Origin: Sipunculus nudus
Lineage: Eukaryota; Annelida; Sipuncula; Golfingiida; Sipunculidae
DNA length: 64,000 bases
Assembly (NCBI GenBank): GCA_026874595.1
Contig: CM049316.1
Span: 57,545,676-57,609,675 of the forward strand
Direction of reading: 5' to 3'
Positions 1-12,800 of this stretch are shown in pieces. Below the pieces are notes generated by a model. It saw nothing but the letters and a program-made list of their open reading frames with translations. It was not told the origin of the DNA and searched no databases. Position 1 is the first letter of the stretch. Each line of letters starts with the position of its first letter. Made by a program: the position numbers and the translations under genes.

Positions 1-92
1 TTGATTTGGATGTATGTTCATCTACAATGTAAAAACACAGGATGACCATTATGAAAGAGATCTCTGTTATCTGGTATTTTAAATGTTCATAC

Positions 93-169
93 CTCCTCTA
101 TTTCTTCTAAGGCATCCTTTATAAGCCCAGAAGCATCTCTGATGACTTTGAGAACAGCAGCACCATTAT
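93..169 (-). CDS. CCNDBP1: CCNDBP1 coding exon 7 (last one in the window)
   Basis: 77 nt, entered in phase 1 (two bases complete Asp) and leaving in phase 0. It reads NGAAVLKVIRDASGLIKDA then LEEIEE. The acceptor is TTTTGTTCAG and the donor GTATGAAC on the minus strand. It corresponds to the NKAAALL...VKDAHEEMEQ helix of the human protein. Confidence 0.85.
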
Positions 170-313
170 CTGAACAAAAAGAATGACACTTTTTATAATA
201 AACATTTTTTTTTCAATGTCCTACAACAGAAGGGACTGATAATTAAATTGATTCAGAGAGCTGGTATTTCTTGCAAAACTTTCATGAAAACTGGTATTAC
301 CACATGTAGCACA

Positions 314-905
314 ATATCAGCCCTCTGACATTTTACCCAGATTACTGGCTGTCAGAGTTGCTTTACATCTAGGTCTAAGGAACACATTAAAAGGCCCAAT
401 GAGGATGCAAATATTTCCGTCATTTTTTACCAGCCTCAAGGCCTGCAGGTACACTGTATATTGACATTAACTAGACTAATCATTAGCATTTTAGTGTACT
501 TAAAAGCAACACCAAACATGAGTGAGAAAAGTTCAGTTTTAACTCAGCATATTGGTAAACCCCTCCACATGTTTGTTGATTTTCTGACCTAATGATGAAG
601 GCATGGCTCGTACTGGTTACTCGATGAAGCCAACTTGTACGTGATACAGGAAATGACTTGTTACCATAGTCAGGGTTTCAGTTTTGGTTGTGAGTTCACA
701 TGTATTCTCTTGTGTTAATTCATCATTCGTAGCATCATGTTAAGATTATGGGCTTTTACCACAATATGAATGTGACATGATGGAAGGCCACTGTGATGCA
801 TTGCTCAATATTGCTGGTATCAAGACTCAAGTAGGCTTACCGGCCCAATTATCATTGCCTGAAGCTAGTACCACATCAAGACCACAGACAATAACTGTCT
901 CACCC
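314..905 (+). repeat. Dispersed repeat family E, copy 1
   Basis: About 590 bp that reappears in inverted orientation at 50704-51285, with obvious similarity (roughly 80 percent by eye) over the whole length. Shared landmarks are CCCTCTGACATT near one end, GAGGATGCAAATATTT, ACACCAAACATRAGTGAGAAA and ACAGGAAATGACTTGTTACC. One end carries a short inverted repeat (CTCTGACA ... TGTCAGAG). It lies in a CCNDBP1 intron. No coding potential was seen; probably a nonautonomous DNA element. Confidence 0.7.
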
Positions 906-1525
906 CAAGAGGCTTTATTCTAGTTTGCTCTGTTGCTCTACATATATGTCAATGAATGATATGACTGCATGAAAGAATGAGGTCTTTATTCTTTCATAAG
1001 CCTAGAATCAATATCTAATGATTAAAGCCAGCTATTCGTCTACATTTTCTTTAGAATTTATGTGATTTCTGGCTTACTTGGCATACATAAACATGAACCA
1101 TAGGCAATTCCTGAAGAAAAAAGTTTTTATGATGCCTCCGTCATGGATGTACAAACTTCTCTTTTTCACAGCTGCTAGTAAACACAGCTATGTTGACAAA
1201 CAGAAAAACCATGCAACTTGAGGTGGTTGGTTGCATATGTGGGAAAGTTAAAAAGGTCACTAGGTGCAATGTGTCCTTTCCTAAGCTCTGGTTCGTCTGA
1301 CTTGCTGCCACATGTCCTTGCTGAATGTGTTTGGATTATTTTGGTGCTTCCCATTGTAATAAACACATAGATATAAAGAACATAAACAGCACATATGCAA
1401 CATTTTCTGGCCTATTTTTACAAAAGGTTCAAGGGATAATCTTTAGTTAATAGATGGCAGATATCCTAATATACCCCTTAAACAAACACAGACCACAAAG
1501 TTTGCAGTAAAACATGCTTAGATAC
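906..1525. other. Intron of CCNDBP1, no feature recognised
   Basis: AT-rich sequence. I see no coding pattern, tandem repeat or element end in it. Confidence 0.6.
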
Positions 1526-1596
1526 CTTTAGGTAAACTTGGAAACATGTCACAGAGCTCCCACACACTCCCCGTGCTTTGTAAATGTCTCTTCGAC
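1526..1596 (-). CDS. CCNDBP1: CCNDBP1 coding exon 6
   Basis: 71 nt, reading SKRHLQSTGSVWELCDMFPS then LPK, with one base at each end shared with neighbouring exons (Gly and Asp codons). The acceptor is TTCCTTTTCAG and the donor GTATCTAAG on the minus strand. SVWELCDMFPSLPK matches the SVWVACQQMPQIPR segment of human CCNDBP1. Confidence 0.88.
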
Positions 1597-1615
1597 CTGA
1601 AAAGGAAAATAAGAA

Positions 1616-1915
1616 AACCTGATACTACAAATTTTAAACTGTTGGTCTGATAACACTGTGTCTGGCATAGGGCCAAGAATCAGACCTACAAAGGCAGGTG
1701 TCCTGGTGAAATCAGACCAGTGAGAATGGGTGTCACATGTTTAAAGTTTAGAGCTGGATGCACAATGTGATACCATGCTCTCAGTGGTCTGATTACAGTT
1801 TTTGCTCTATGCATGCCGTGGTGTTCTTACCCAGAAAATCTAGCTCTTTAAAGCAGTGGTTGAACAAAAGAGTTCTGGGATGACTACAGTGTATAACCAC
1901 TGCATGAGGTGCGTA
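1616..1915 (+). repeat. Dispersed repeat family F, copy 1
   Basis: About 300 bp whose reverse complement matches 43012-43260: shared blocks include GTCATCCCAGA near one end, TGTAATCAGAC, TTTAAACATGT and TTGGTCTGATAACA. It is intronic and non-coding. Confidence 0.65.
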
Positions 1916-1916
1916 T

Positions 1917-2405
1917 GTTTTCTCTAGACAATCGCAGACATGCACTGTCTAAACTTTTTGTTTTTCCCCCCAATATATACAATTTAAAATAGTGAAATCC
2001 TTTCTGACAACCATCCTGCTATCATGACCACCCTACTAACAATTATAATAAGACACCCAATAATTTTGGTTCCATGCTCATGTAAATCATTGTAAAACCT
2101 CCCACTAACACAACCACCCCACCAACATGAAAATTTTGGCTGGTCCTAACGGTTTGACTAAAATAGTTGTTTTGAAACAGTCAAATGCAAGATGCTGACT
2201 AACTGGTGGAATAAGTGGCTGCCAACTTGGCTGGTTATCATCCCTCAAAGGAAACCTACACATGGCAGAGGCCTGCATTCCTTAAAATGCAGATTCTAGT
2301 CATTTCTCAATAGGTATTGGATAATTTCTCTTGAGGCAGCATTCTTGGTGGTGCAAAAGTTAAAATGTCAGTGAGGTTTACTAAATATTTTATGAATGAA
2401 CTCAC
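1917..2405. other. Intron of CCNDBP1, nothing recognised
   Basis: AT-rich with C-rich patches around 2024-2130. No coding pattern or element ends were seen. Confidence 0.5.
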
Positions 2406-2502
2406 CCATGTGGCCCCTCTGTCTGTAGTACTCTTGCTAACTGCTGTACACTCTGGATAATGAGAATTACATACTGCTGTGTCTGTCTTCTTAATGTCAG
2501 TC
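2406..2502 (-). CDS. CCNDBP1: CCNDBP1 coding exon 5
   Basis: 97 nt, reading (G)LTLRRQTQQYVILIIQSVQ then QLARVLQTEGPH(G). The acceptor is CGTTTTCAG and the donor GTGAGTTC on the minus strand. The start corresponds to the human GITLRK segment, directly after the LPKxQ end of the previous exon. A different frame over this stretch is also open for 70 codons, but it lacks homology and breaks the phase chain. Confidence 0.9.
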
Positions 2503-2871
2503 CTGAAAACGAATGTCAATGCCTTATTAAATCAAAATTTTTCATTGCACATATTGCAAGAATTTTTTGTTTAATTATTCTATTTTAAAAATATTTTATT
2601 ATAATACTTTAATATTGCATATTTTGCATGTCTACAGTTGTTTTGGCAGAGCTATGACAACTTTATGTATTCTAAAAGAGACTAGAAATTTGATATGCAA
2701 ATGAGACATGTATCGAGGAATTCATATTAATGACCTGAATATTACATTAATACAGGCTCTCCCTTGTTCTCATGTAAAGAAGACTGGCTCAGTGATACTT
2801 ATTATGTTATGTCTCATTACTGCATCTATCTTGTGTTGTAAACACTCTTACACTCATATTTTATCACTGAT
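2503..2871. other. Intron of CCNDBP1, nothing recognised
   Basis: AT-rich filler before the 181-bp tandem repeat. No features were seen. Confidence 0.5.
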
Positions 2872-3345
2872 CCCTTTGTAACAAATAACTGGTAAATGTG
2901 TGTGGCTTTATGCTTTGCATATGCTTTCTGAGGATGTATATACTTCAACCTTTCCTTGCAGGACTATTTGTCCTTGCCATTTAATTGGTAACTGTAGCAC
3001 CACAGTGCAGTGCTGCAAGGCTTACCCTTAGTCTTTTGACACAGCCAATGAACCCTTTGTAACAAATAACTGGTAAATGTGTGAGGCTTTATGCTTTGCA
3101 TATGCTCTCTGGGGATGTATATATGTCAACCTGTCCTTGCAGGACTATTTGTTCCTGCCATTTAATTTGTAACTTTAGCACCTCAGATCAGTGCTGCAAG
3201 ACTAAGCCTTATTTTTTTGACACAGCCAATGACCACTTTGTAACAAATAACTGGTAAATGTGTGAGGCTTTATGCTTTGCATATGCTCTCTGATGATGTA
3301 TATGTGTCAACCTGTCCTAGCAGGACTATTTGTTCCTGCCATTAA
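2872..3345. repeat. Tandem repeat, 181-bp unit, about 2.6 copies
   Basis: The block CTTTGTAACAAATAACTGGT recurs with its first base at 2874, 3055 and 3236, an exact 181-bp spacing. Copies differ by scattered substitutions. Units carry GGACTATTTGTYCYTGCCATT and TTTTGACACAGCCAATGA. The last copy fades just before CCNDBP1 exon 4, so the array abuts the donor side of that exon. Confidence 0.9.
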
Positions 3346-3402
3346 CTCCCTTTTTATGCACAGTATAATTTCTGACGGCAGAGTGCTGTTTGCTCTATTT
3401 AC

Positions 3403-3484
3403 CTTGGGTCTTTGGGAGAGAATAAAACATTGAAACAAGAGCCAGTGCAGCCTTCTCCATTGACTCAATCAGTGTGGCAGAGCC
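3403..3484 (-). CDS. CCNDBP1: CCNDBP1 coding exon 4
   Basis: 82 nt, phase 0 in and phase 1 out. It reads GSATLIESMEKAALALVSMF then YSLPKTQ(G). The acceptor is TTTTTTTCAG and the donor GTAAATAG on the minus strand. It matches the human AIKAFIAVYYLLPKDQ segment. The exon before it is 42.7 kb away, at 46211. Confidence 0.9.
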
Positions 3485-3544
3485 CTGAAAAAAATTACCA
3501 TTTATTAACTGTTATAAAAATATACTCAGCTCATGATCTATCAA

Positions 3545-3745
3545 CAACATGCAAACAAGGGACCCATGGGTCACTGTGCTCAGCTGAAGTTGACCTTGAA
3601 GGTAAAAATCTAAAGAATATCAAATGGAAATAAAGTGTAAAAGGAAGAAGTAATATAGGCCATGGTTGGTTTATATTATTGGTTTGTATTGATGAGCAAG
3701 AAATGGTTGAAAATATATTTTGTGACCTGACCATGTGTTTCCTAA
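3545..3745 (+). repeat. Dispersed repeat fragment with the CCATGG-palindrome module
   Basis: Begins with ACAAGGGACCCATGGGTCAC followed by a CTCAGCTGA motif. The part after 3590 matches 39215-39352 (shared GGCCATGGTTGGTTDATAT and TCTGACCATG). The opening module is found at the edge of several other repeats here (19138, 52144, and reversed near 62130). Confidence 0.65.
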
Positions 3746-4250
3746 TGTTGAATTGAAGCATGTGAGCAGTCCAGTGGAAAGTTCTTGCAACAACCCAGAA
3801 AGTAAACTGAAATCCAAATGCATAAAATCCAGGAAAAAGTCTTTGAAAATCTATAATTGCCGCATTAGTCGGATAAGGTCCTAGAATCTGACACACGCTT
3901 CTGCGTCTGCTGGAATCTTCTCTGCTGTTCTCCCTGGTTCTACAAAACAGTCCCTTTATATACCTTCACACCCCAAGCTGAGAATTTTCCACTTCTCGAA
4001 CAGTCTATAAGATCTTGCACAACACAGTCTACATGCGTTTCAGGAATTCTCCAGAAAAACAGTGCTGTGTATCTCCACACACCATGGTGTACACGTGATC
4101 TCGCCCAAAGCCAGCACGATAACAAGAGTTCAACCAGTACAGATTAGACATAGAATGTAATACGCGGCCAGACACAAGTGCCACAACAGGAGCTATGCCT
4201 GTGTCACATAATAAAAAGAGCACCTGTAACAACCTTTCCAATATAACATA
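3746..4250. other. Unexplained segment, less AT-rich
   Basis: More balanced in base composition than its surroundings. The minus strand has open stretches of 70 and 121 codons in different frames, interrupted by stops and without any motif I recognise. I do not call a gene. Confidence 0.35.
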
Positions 4251-5465
4251 CTGTGGTTGCCTTTATATCGGCGGGGCTGGATTTTCGCGGTTTTTATATT
4301 TTTAAAAGTTTCACCGGGTTCCTTTTTCGCGCTCTATCATTGGTCTAGTAGTATATTTTATTATCAAAAATAATTTCATTTACCTGTGATTTCACTATTA
4401 TCTAGGTCTACTATTTCTCTGTCCGGATATCGCATGTTCGAACCTTCACAGAAGGCTGAGCCAACGCCTGCGGGAAGCATTGACCCTGCTGGCTGTAATT
4501 AGTTCAGGGCCAAGGCTCATTAAACACAACTCAAATGTTATTAATGTGTTTCTAGGAATCCAACCTGTAACTACAAAACTGTATATTAAGTTTGTTTAGG
4601 GAAACTGTCTTGATAAGGTTATCTTACACCTGTTAATTAAAGGTCGAGGTAGACCCCTTGTTTCAGTATCAAAGGCAGGGATGTGCCCAGAATAATTTGA
4701 GTCCCGTTTATGTTGCTAATTACAACCATATAGGTGGAAGAAGGAACCGTATTCAGTTTCTCACAGTTAAAATCTGAAGCAAAACATAATATTCCACTGT
4801 TTTACGGCACTTTGGCCCCAAAATGAACTGTGACCTTTCAAATATATTCAAAATTCACGTCATCACTAGCCAATCATACATTGTTTGGCACGTCATAATT
4901 TCACAGAATTAGTCTTTTATACAGTTACAAGGTGGCGCAACCCTAGTGGCTATGTTCACTACTTTAGTGGCAAATTTTATTCATTTACATGACTAAATAC
5001 GGCACAATGTGAAAGAGTACCTTCTACTCAATATTCATTTTTAAGCGGCACTGGATGTCATCTAACTTGGCACACATACACGTAATTTTTTAATATTAGT
5101 GCCCAGCAGGCATTGACACTTTCCATTCATGTGCCAGGGAAAAGGAATAACTGCCGGGCACGTCCACCGGCGTTAGCACGCACCTGCAAAGGGTCCCAGT
5201 TTTTGCATCTAAGCCAACTGATATTATTTTAAATGGGCCCTGTCATTCTCTCTGAATCATTTAACGTATAAGCACCAGGCTTGATGAACATCACTATGTA
5301 GCTGAAGATAAATCTCAAATGTCACAAACTATCGGCAGCTTATGAAATTAATGATCATGGTCTGGTATATATGCATTCAAAATTGCGTGGTTTCAATTTT
5401 ACGGTCAGAGAGCGACTGCAATTATCGCTAATTTGAAACTACCACAAATAAGAAGACAACCACAG
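4251..5465. mobile_element. TA-flanked TIR element (Tc1/mariner- or pogo-like MITE), 1.2 kb
   Basis: The ends are CTGTGGTTGCCTTTAT on the left and, as reverse complement of the right end, CTGTGGTTGTCTTCTTAT; each is flanked by TA (4249-4250 and 5466-5467). Subterminal sequence includes TTTTCGCGGTTTTTAT, a style common in invertebrate MITEs. There is no transposase ORF, so it is nonautonomous. The superfamily is inferred from the TA duplication. Confidence 0.7.
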
Positions 5466-5712
5466 TATATATCTGAATATAAAAATTGATTCATAATTCT
5501 CAATTGCATCATCATAAATCTTAATCTTGTCAGATAACACCACATCATGCATACAAATGTTTATTTATTTTTTAACACAAAAATATGTCTTTTATATCTG
5601 CAAAACAATAAATATATATAAAAATAATACTTGATTTAGATTTCACAATTTTAAATTGTGTCTTTATTTATCCATAATGTGCTTCATATTTTATAAATTA
5701 AAGCATACTGAT

Positions 5713-5728
5713 GGGTTTAATTATATTT
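5713..5728. repeat. Target-site duplication of the L1-like element, left copy
   Basis: GGGTTTAATTATATTT, identical to 14350-14365. The T-run that follows it (to 5749) is the poly(A) tail of the minus-strand element. Confidence 0.9.
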
Positions 5729-5929
5729 TTTTTTTTTTTTTTTTTTTTTATTATTATAAACATAAGTTACATATAACACAGTACATTATATATCGTGACA
5801 GTGTAATGACAGTGACAATACATACATACATACAAATACAAATGACAAGGTACATTACAAAAGTAAAAATGTTCTTGTGATTTGAAATGTGGGGTAAGTA
5901 TTTTTTCTTTATACTGTATTATTCGTTTC

Positions 5930-8900
5930 CTAAGTGTATGCTTTGAAAGTTTTCCACTTTTGAATATGTGTCACCATTTTACCTTTCGTCCTTGCAATAT
6001 GTTCTTCAATTTTATAAATTTGTGTGACATACGTTTTATACACAGAGAATACTGGTAATTTCCCTTTACATTTACATGTATATATATAATGTTTTAGTAA
6101 CAGTAATAGAGTATCCAGTAAGCTGTCGCCCGAGGTGTTGAGTATTAATATTGTTTCTGTTAATGTATTACTTAAGTTTAAAAGTTGATCCAGGTCTTTT
6201 AACCAGCTCTTAAATGTTACTAATAGATTATGGGTTACCTCACAGTGATAAAATATATGTAAGTAAGTTTCTTTTTCCTTTTTACAAAAAGAACAAAGTT
6301 CACTTTGGCTTATTTTCAGTTTGTAAAGAAGTGGATTAAGTGGTAAAATCCTATGTAATAATTTAAATTGAAAATTCTTAGTTTCTCTGAAATAGTAATC
6401 ATGGCAATATTCTTGAATGCCTTAAAGATATTTTCTTCATTTTGTAAACTTAATTCACCAATCCATTTCTTTGTTTGCTTTTCTGGTTTCACGCAGATAG
6501 ATTCAATTACATTTAAGTATACATACCGTGCCGTGTTTTTCTTATTTATTATTTTGTCCACTGTATATTCTTGTGCTTCTAGACTAGGGTTATTTTTTAT
6601 CTCTTTTTTCCAACAGGTTGGAATTGCGTTCACTAAACCTGCATATTTTATAAAGTTTGTACTAACTTTGTATTTGTTAATGAATTCTTTATATGTCAAA
6701 AATGCTAGATAATTGCCAGATTTTTTTGTTATGTCAGAAAGAGTGTTTATACCTGCAGTATGTAATTTCTTATAAAAAATTACTTTATCTTTAACCTTTA
6801 TATGAGAGTTATACCATAATGTTTGTGACTGAATTTCGTCTGATTTAACGGACTTGTTAAAATTGTATTTGCACCAATGGTGAAGCACATCTTTCCAGAA
6901 TGGATCACATGAGTCACTAAAGCTATGTATGTCATGTTCTTTTAAATTACATTTAAAAATAATTGAACCGAGGTTTTTAAATTGTACATTAATAATCTGT
7001 CTCCATCCATCTTCTAAAGGGCCACTGAGGAACCGTTTAACCCATGAAATTTTTAAAGATTGCATGTTAGATGGAAGATGAATCATATTAAGCCCTCCTT
7101 TATTTCTTGGTGCAATAATTGTAGATCTTTTAACTTTATCTGGCCGGTTGTTCCAGATAAATTTAAATATTAATTTTTCAATCTCTTTAATATAATTGAT
7201 TGGAGGGCTTGGTAGGACTAGGAATAAATAGGTTAATTGAGAGATTATAAGTGTTTTTACAATAGTTATTCTACCTGAAAGAGACATCATTCTGTTACTC
7301 CAAGTATTAATTATAACTTTAATCTTACTGAGGATTTCTTTATAGTTGATCTCTATCATTTTTTTCCATTCTTGATGAATATAGATTCCTAAGATTTTTA
7401 CAGGATTGGTACACCAATTTAAACCTAGATTTTTTATGGTATTTTGGTTTTGTGTATTAGCAGTTATTGGTATTATTATTGTTTTTTCTATATTTACTTT
7501 GAGTCCCGATATTTTTTCAAAGTCAGAGAATACTTTTAAGGTTTCTTGTACTGACAGAGGCCCCCCTGTTAAGGTTAGAACTGTATCATCGGCATATTGA
7601 ATGATTTTATGTTCCTTCTGATTTATTGTTACTCCTCTTATGTTACGGTTGTTCCTTATTTCCGTTGCTAATGTTTCTGCTGCCAAAATAAAGAGGTAAG
7701 GGGAAAGGGGGCAACCCTGCCTTACACCTCTGGTAACTGGAAAGAATTCTGTTGCCCAGCCTCTGTTTAATACACAACTGTGAATGTTGTTGTACAATAA
7801 ATTAATCCACTTCCTAAATTTAGTTCCAAAGTTGAGTATTTGAAGAGTGTTTTGAATATAAGGCCATTCTAATTGGTCAAAAGCTTTTTCAAAATCTACT
7901 GATAGTAAATAACCGCCTTTATTAATTTCTTTTAAATAAGAGATTATGCCAGTAATTTTAATAATATTTTCTCCAATATACCTATTTTTTATGAATCCAG
8001 TTTGATCGGAGTGTATTAAGGATGGTAAAACTAATTTAAGTTTGTTAGCTAATGTTTTTGCTACTATTTTATAGTCTGTATTAAGAAGAGACAGAGGGCG
8101 CCAGTTTTTCAAATAAAGTTGGTCTTTTCCTTTCTTAGGAATAAGGCATATAACTCCTTGACGCATAGTTATTGGAAGACAATCTGTTTCAAAGGAGTAA
8201 TTAATAGCATTTATAAGGTGTTCTTTTACATCCCCCCAGAATGTTTTGTAGAACTCGACTGGGAATCCATCGGGACCTGGCGATTTATTGAGAGACATTG
8301 AATCAATTGTAGATTTAAAATCTTCCTCTTTATATTCTTCTTCACATAATTCCTTTTCATCTTCATTTAGAGTTTTAAGATATTCTGTGGAAAGAAAATT
8401 TCTATTTGAGCTATTGAGCTTTTCTCTAGCTGTATATAGTTTTTTATAAAATCGTATTTCTTCTTTTAAAATATCTTTCTGTTCTGATATTAGTTCACCA
8501 TGTTGATCTTTAAGTTTTAGTATAGATTTTTTATTGTAATTTCTTTTTTCCAAATTGAGAAAGTATTTAGATGGTTTGTCTCCCTCTGAGTACCATCTGG
8601 TTCTACATCTCACTATTGCCCCTCTGGTTTTTTCTTCTATTAATTGTCTATGTTTGTTCACTGCTTCCTCCCAATTTTCTCGGTCTTTAGTATCACCTGT
8701 TGTATTGAATAAATTTTGTAAGTTGTGAATCATCTTTTCTAAATGTTTCATTTTTTGTAATTTTAATTTTTTTTTGTATGCTGCATAAGCTATAGTTTCG
8801 CCTCTTATTTGACATTTTAAGGTGTCCCACAGTAGTGTTGGATTTGTCTCTTTATTATTTAGAACTGTTGTTTTTATACATTCTTTAACTGTTGATATAT

Positions 8901-9684
8901 AAGTATCATCGTTTAACAGTGAGCAGTTTAGTTTCCAAAAGCCTGGTCCATGCTTATGTTCTGATTTTATAATATTTATAGTGATTAGTGAATGGTCACT
9001 TTTATATCCAGCTTCGATTCCAGACTGACTAATGCTGTTGATTAAGCTATCGTTAACTAGAAAGTAATCTAATCTACAAAACACTGGATCAGGTCGGTAT
9101 CTGTGCCATGTATATTCCAAACTATTAGGATGTTGAAGTCTCCAGATATCAGATAATTGTTCAAGTTCTATCCAATGATTTATAACTTGTCTGGATTTAG
9201 AATGGTTATTAGAATTTCCTCCTTTTTTATCTAATGCTGGATTTAATGTTAAATTGAAGTCTCCTCCTATTATTATGTTTCCTGTACCATGATGATTTAC
9301 AATGTTAATTAAATCCTCAAAAAATTTAGGGTCATCTTTATTGGGTGCGTAAATGTTTACTAAGGTTAGGTCGTGTTCACCTATTGTTGTGTTAATAATC
9401 AAATATCGTCCAAGAATATCATTAATTACCTCTTTAACCTGAATGTCTGACCTGTTTTTAATTAGTGTACATACCCCCTTTGCTTGGTTGGTGCCGTGGC
9501 TAAAATATATATGGTTACCCCATTCTGTTTTCCATCTATTTTCACTATCTTTTGTGCTGTGAGTTTCTTGTAAAAATATGATAGAACTTTCTTTCCTATT
9601 TAACCAATGAAAAACTTCTCTTCTTTTTGAGTAACTTGCTAGACCTCTAGCATTAAGTGATATTATTTGACAAATATTGGTCAT
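5930..9684 (-). CDS. L1-like ORF2: endonuclease / reverse transcriptase, one frameshift near the C-terminus
   Basis: Starts at MTNICQIISLNARGL. Residues 1-235 form the APE-like endonuclease: LQETHS, GDFNL, and SDHSL near residue 229. The RT follows: SPGPDGFPVEFY, NWRPLSLLN, DFEKAFD near 593, RQGCPLSPYLF and YADD near 697. The first frame runs 1122 codons to 6316. However, from about 6375 the -1 neighbouring frame carries the conserved family C-terminus (LLHRILPLNPLL, then the zinc knuckle CSFCKKEKETYLHIFYHC) to a TAG at 5930. A single missing base near the A/T run at 6370-6380 therefore cuts off the last ~150 codons. With it, length would be about 1250 residues, as usual for L1. The protein nicks target DNA and reverse-transcribes the element RNA. 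Confidence 0.92.
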
Positions 9685-9874
9685 AAAAGATTATATTGAT
9701 TAGTTTTTCTATACTGGGGGAAGTGCCAGTATATATGAATACCCTTGCATTTGTTAATGTACCTAAAATATATACAACACATACAGTAAACATGTAAAAA
9801 TACATAGAATACACTAAATAATATGAACAATGACATAAACATCAGAAAAATAAGCTTACCGGTTATGACAAGTT

Positions 9875-12800
9875 ATAAGTTCTGCTACAGATCTAACAGA
9901 AAGAGTACCTGCCTAGTGCTGAGTGTTGACTACTAATCAGTAGAGCTCTGTTCATTATCAGTGAAAACTTTATATTATATAGTGAAAGTGGACTGTTATT
10001 CATCTAGATAGCATCTTGAGAAGATTTTCCTCCCAAGGATGTCTAACACAATAGCACATGTGATATCACAAAAAGTGTCTTCAACTTTAACCCAATCATT
10101 ACACTAATGATGTATAGTTGACCAAATCTTATCTTTTGTATTTCTACCCTTCAATAAGTTAATACTGACATTGTGACTAGTATCTTGTGATAATATAATT
10201 TGAATTAATGATGAAATTGGTTGTAATCAACATGGTAGTAGTATTAATTAAGCCTCATCTGACTAATAAAATTATGTTCATGATATTATAGAGTATATAA
10301 GTAATAGAGGTAAATACGAAATTTTCCCCAAACCATAATACCTCCTTTCAACAAGGTCATCAAAGAGCATGAAATATCCATGTTTGACTGGTCTATTTTC
10401 CATTCCAGAAAGTGTTTAGGTCTGTATGTATTAAAATCTGTAAAAAGTTCTCATAGATATCAATACATTTACTACAGTCGATAGCATATTTATGGTACAA
10501 CTGAATCTGGAGGACCTGTTTTCCTTTTAGAGGCAGGTGTGCGTACTAATATATAGTTAGTATGAGTTGCTGAAAATATTCTATTTTTTTTTAATGCATC
10601 AATGCCGTAGTAACAAAAATGACAATAGTAATAAACATTGTTGTGGATGATCAGACATATGTCAAAACTGTTATTACTCCTTTCCACACTAATACCTGTA
10701 TTAACTACAGTAAAACAGACAATCTTATATGCATCTAAACATAACTGGACTATGCCTTCAGAATGCTTAGAGTGATGCACAAGCAACTGTCATTTAACAT
10801 TAAATTGATGTTTGATAACAATTTACTTATAATAATTGAATGTTTAGAAGTGAAGAAAATAAATAAGATTTGGAATTATTAGCAGCAATGATCTATCCAC
10901 TTTTGATAAGTATTTATTTATTAACATATCTTCATCCTAATCAAAACATTCTTTTGACAAGTACTTGTTACACACTAAATCTAAAGAGTGAAATCCACAG
11001 TGGCATGCATACATACTTTTAACAATACTTAGGAAGTAGAACCTATTAAAAAAAAAAATAATAACAGGAGCATTAATAAAATTTCTTTTGCAAGTCCTAC
11101 TTGTAGTGGTCAAGTTACTAGTCACCTGCAAGAAAGGAGCCTGGAAAGGGGACCTGTCAACTGTTTGGTATTTTCAAAAGCTTCAAAGATATAGCAGCCA
11201 AAACACTGATGGCTACTCGTGCAGGAACACACCTGCTCTATTGTTCTAAAAGATAAAAGTGAGGTAGCCCATGTGTAGTAACAAAACTTGGGCTGCATTT
11301 CATAGTTCTTTACAAACTATATTAAAAAATATTACATAGTCACTTTTGGTGAAAGCAAAAAGGAAAATTAAAATTAATTTCAAAGAACATTTGGGTGCTT
11401 TTAAACACTCTTTTGGAGTAACTAGTATATTGGCTGTTACTTCTTGTATAATACAGTAATAGTTAGACCTTAAGTGTTGTCATGAATATCAATAATATCA
11501 GTAATGTAAAAGTCATGTGGCATGTTAACATGTAATAAATAGTAATAAAGTAAACATTTTAAGTTCAAAGAACACATCTTTGGAATGTTGACTGTACACA
11601 GCTTATGTAACAAACAACTGTCAGTCCTGGAGCATTGTCATGAATATCATTGATATCTGACATATAAATGGTATGTTAATAGTTAACATATGATAATGGA
11701 TAGTACAAGATTAAAAATTGAAAAATCGATAGACCTGGTGTATTGTCATGTATATCATTGATAATTGATATCTGTCATATAAATTTCACATTGAATGTTA
11801 ACATTAGGTAGTAGATAAAAGTAGAATAAATTTAACGTCTAGGAACACACCTGTGGAGATGTAGACTGCTAATGGCTTATGTAGTAAAGCAGGGGTTAGT
11901 CCAGGTGAGTAGTTATGAATATCAGAAGTATCTGACATATAAATGATATACTGAATGTTAACATATAATAGTGAATGGTTGAAAACAAAAATTCAAGGAG
12001 CCTACATTTGGAGATACTGATTGGTAACAGCTTTGTAATAAACAACTAGTAGTCCTGGAGTGTTGTCTTGAATTTCATAATATCTGGCATATAACTGGTA
12101 TGTTGAATGTAAACATATGATGATGCCTAATACAAGATTTAAATTTAGACTAAAAAAGGAACCCACTCTGGGTGTTGTCGACTGCTAACAGCTAATATAA
12201 CAAAACAACAGGTGGTCTTGGACCGAGAAGAGTTGTTGTGAATATCTGACATATGAATGGTATGTTGAATATTAACATAGGATTGTGAATAATGGTAGAA
12301 AATAAGTATTGATTAACTTCAAGGGGCTTCAGGGAAGTTAGTAATTATCAGCTTATTTAATAAAACAATGGATAATCTGGTGTGTTGTCGTGAATTTCAT
12401 TAATATTCTGACATACAAATGGCCTATTAAATGTAAACATATGATAATGGCCAGCAGAAAAAAGGTTATTTATCTACAAAGAGTACAACTTTAGGGATGT
12501 TGACTAAAACAAGCAACGAGTAGTCTTGAACTTAGTGTTGTCAAGAATGCCAATAATATCTGACATATAACCGTGATGCTGGATGTTAACACAGGATTTC
12601 AAAACTTAGAGAATTAAACCAAATTTGACCTCAAAAGGATATATTTTTGGTATTAACCAGTATGTTGGCTGGTAACCAAAGATTATGAGGAAAAAAAAAA
12701 AAAAGCGAAGGGTAGTCATGGAGTGTTATCATGAATATCATTTATACGTAAAATATAATTGGTATATGGAATGTTAACATATGATAGTGTTAACACTGAA

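Noticed and set aside
3531-4241. Minus-strand open frames of 121 and 70 codons
   Set aside because: Different frames, stops between them, no recognisable motif, and partial overlap with a dispersed repeat.
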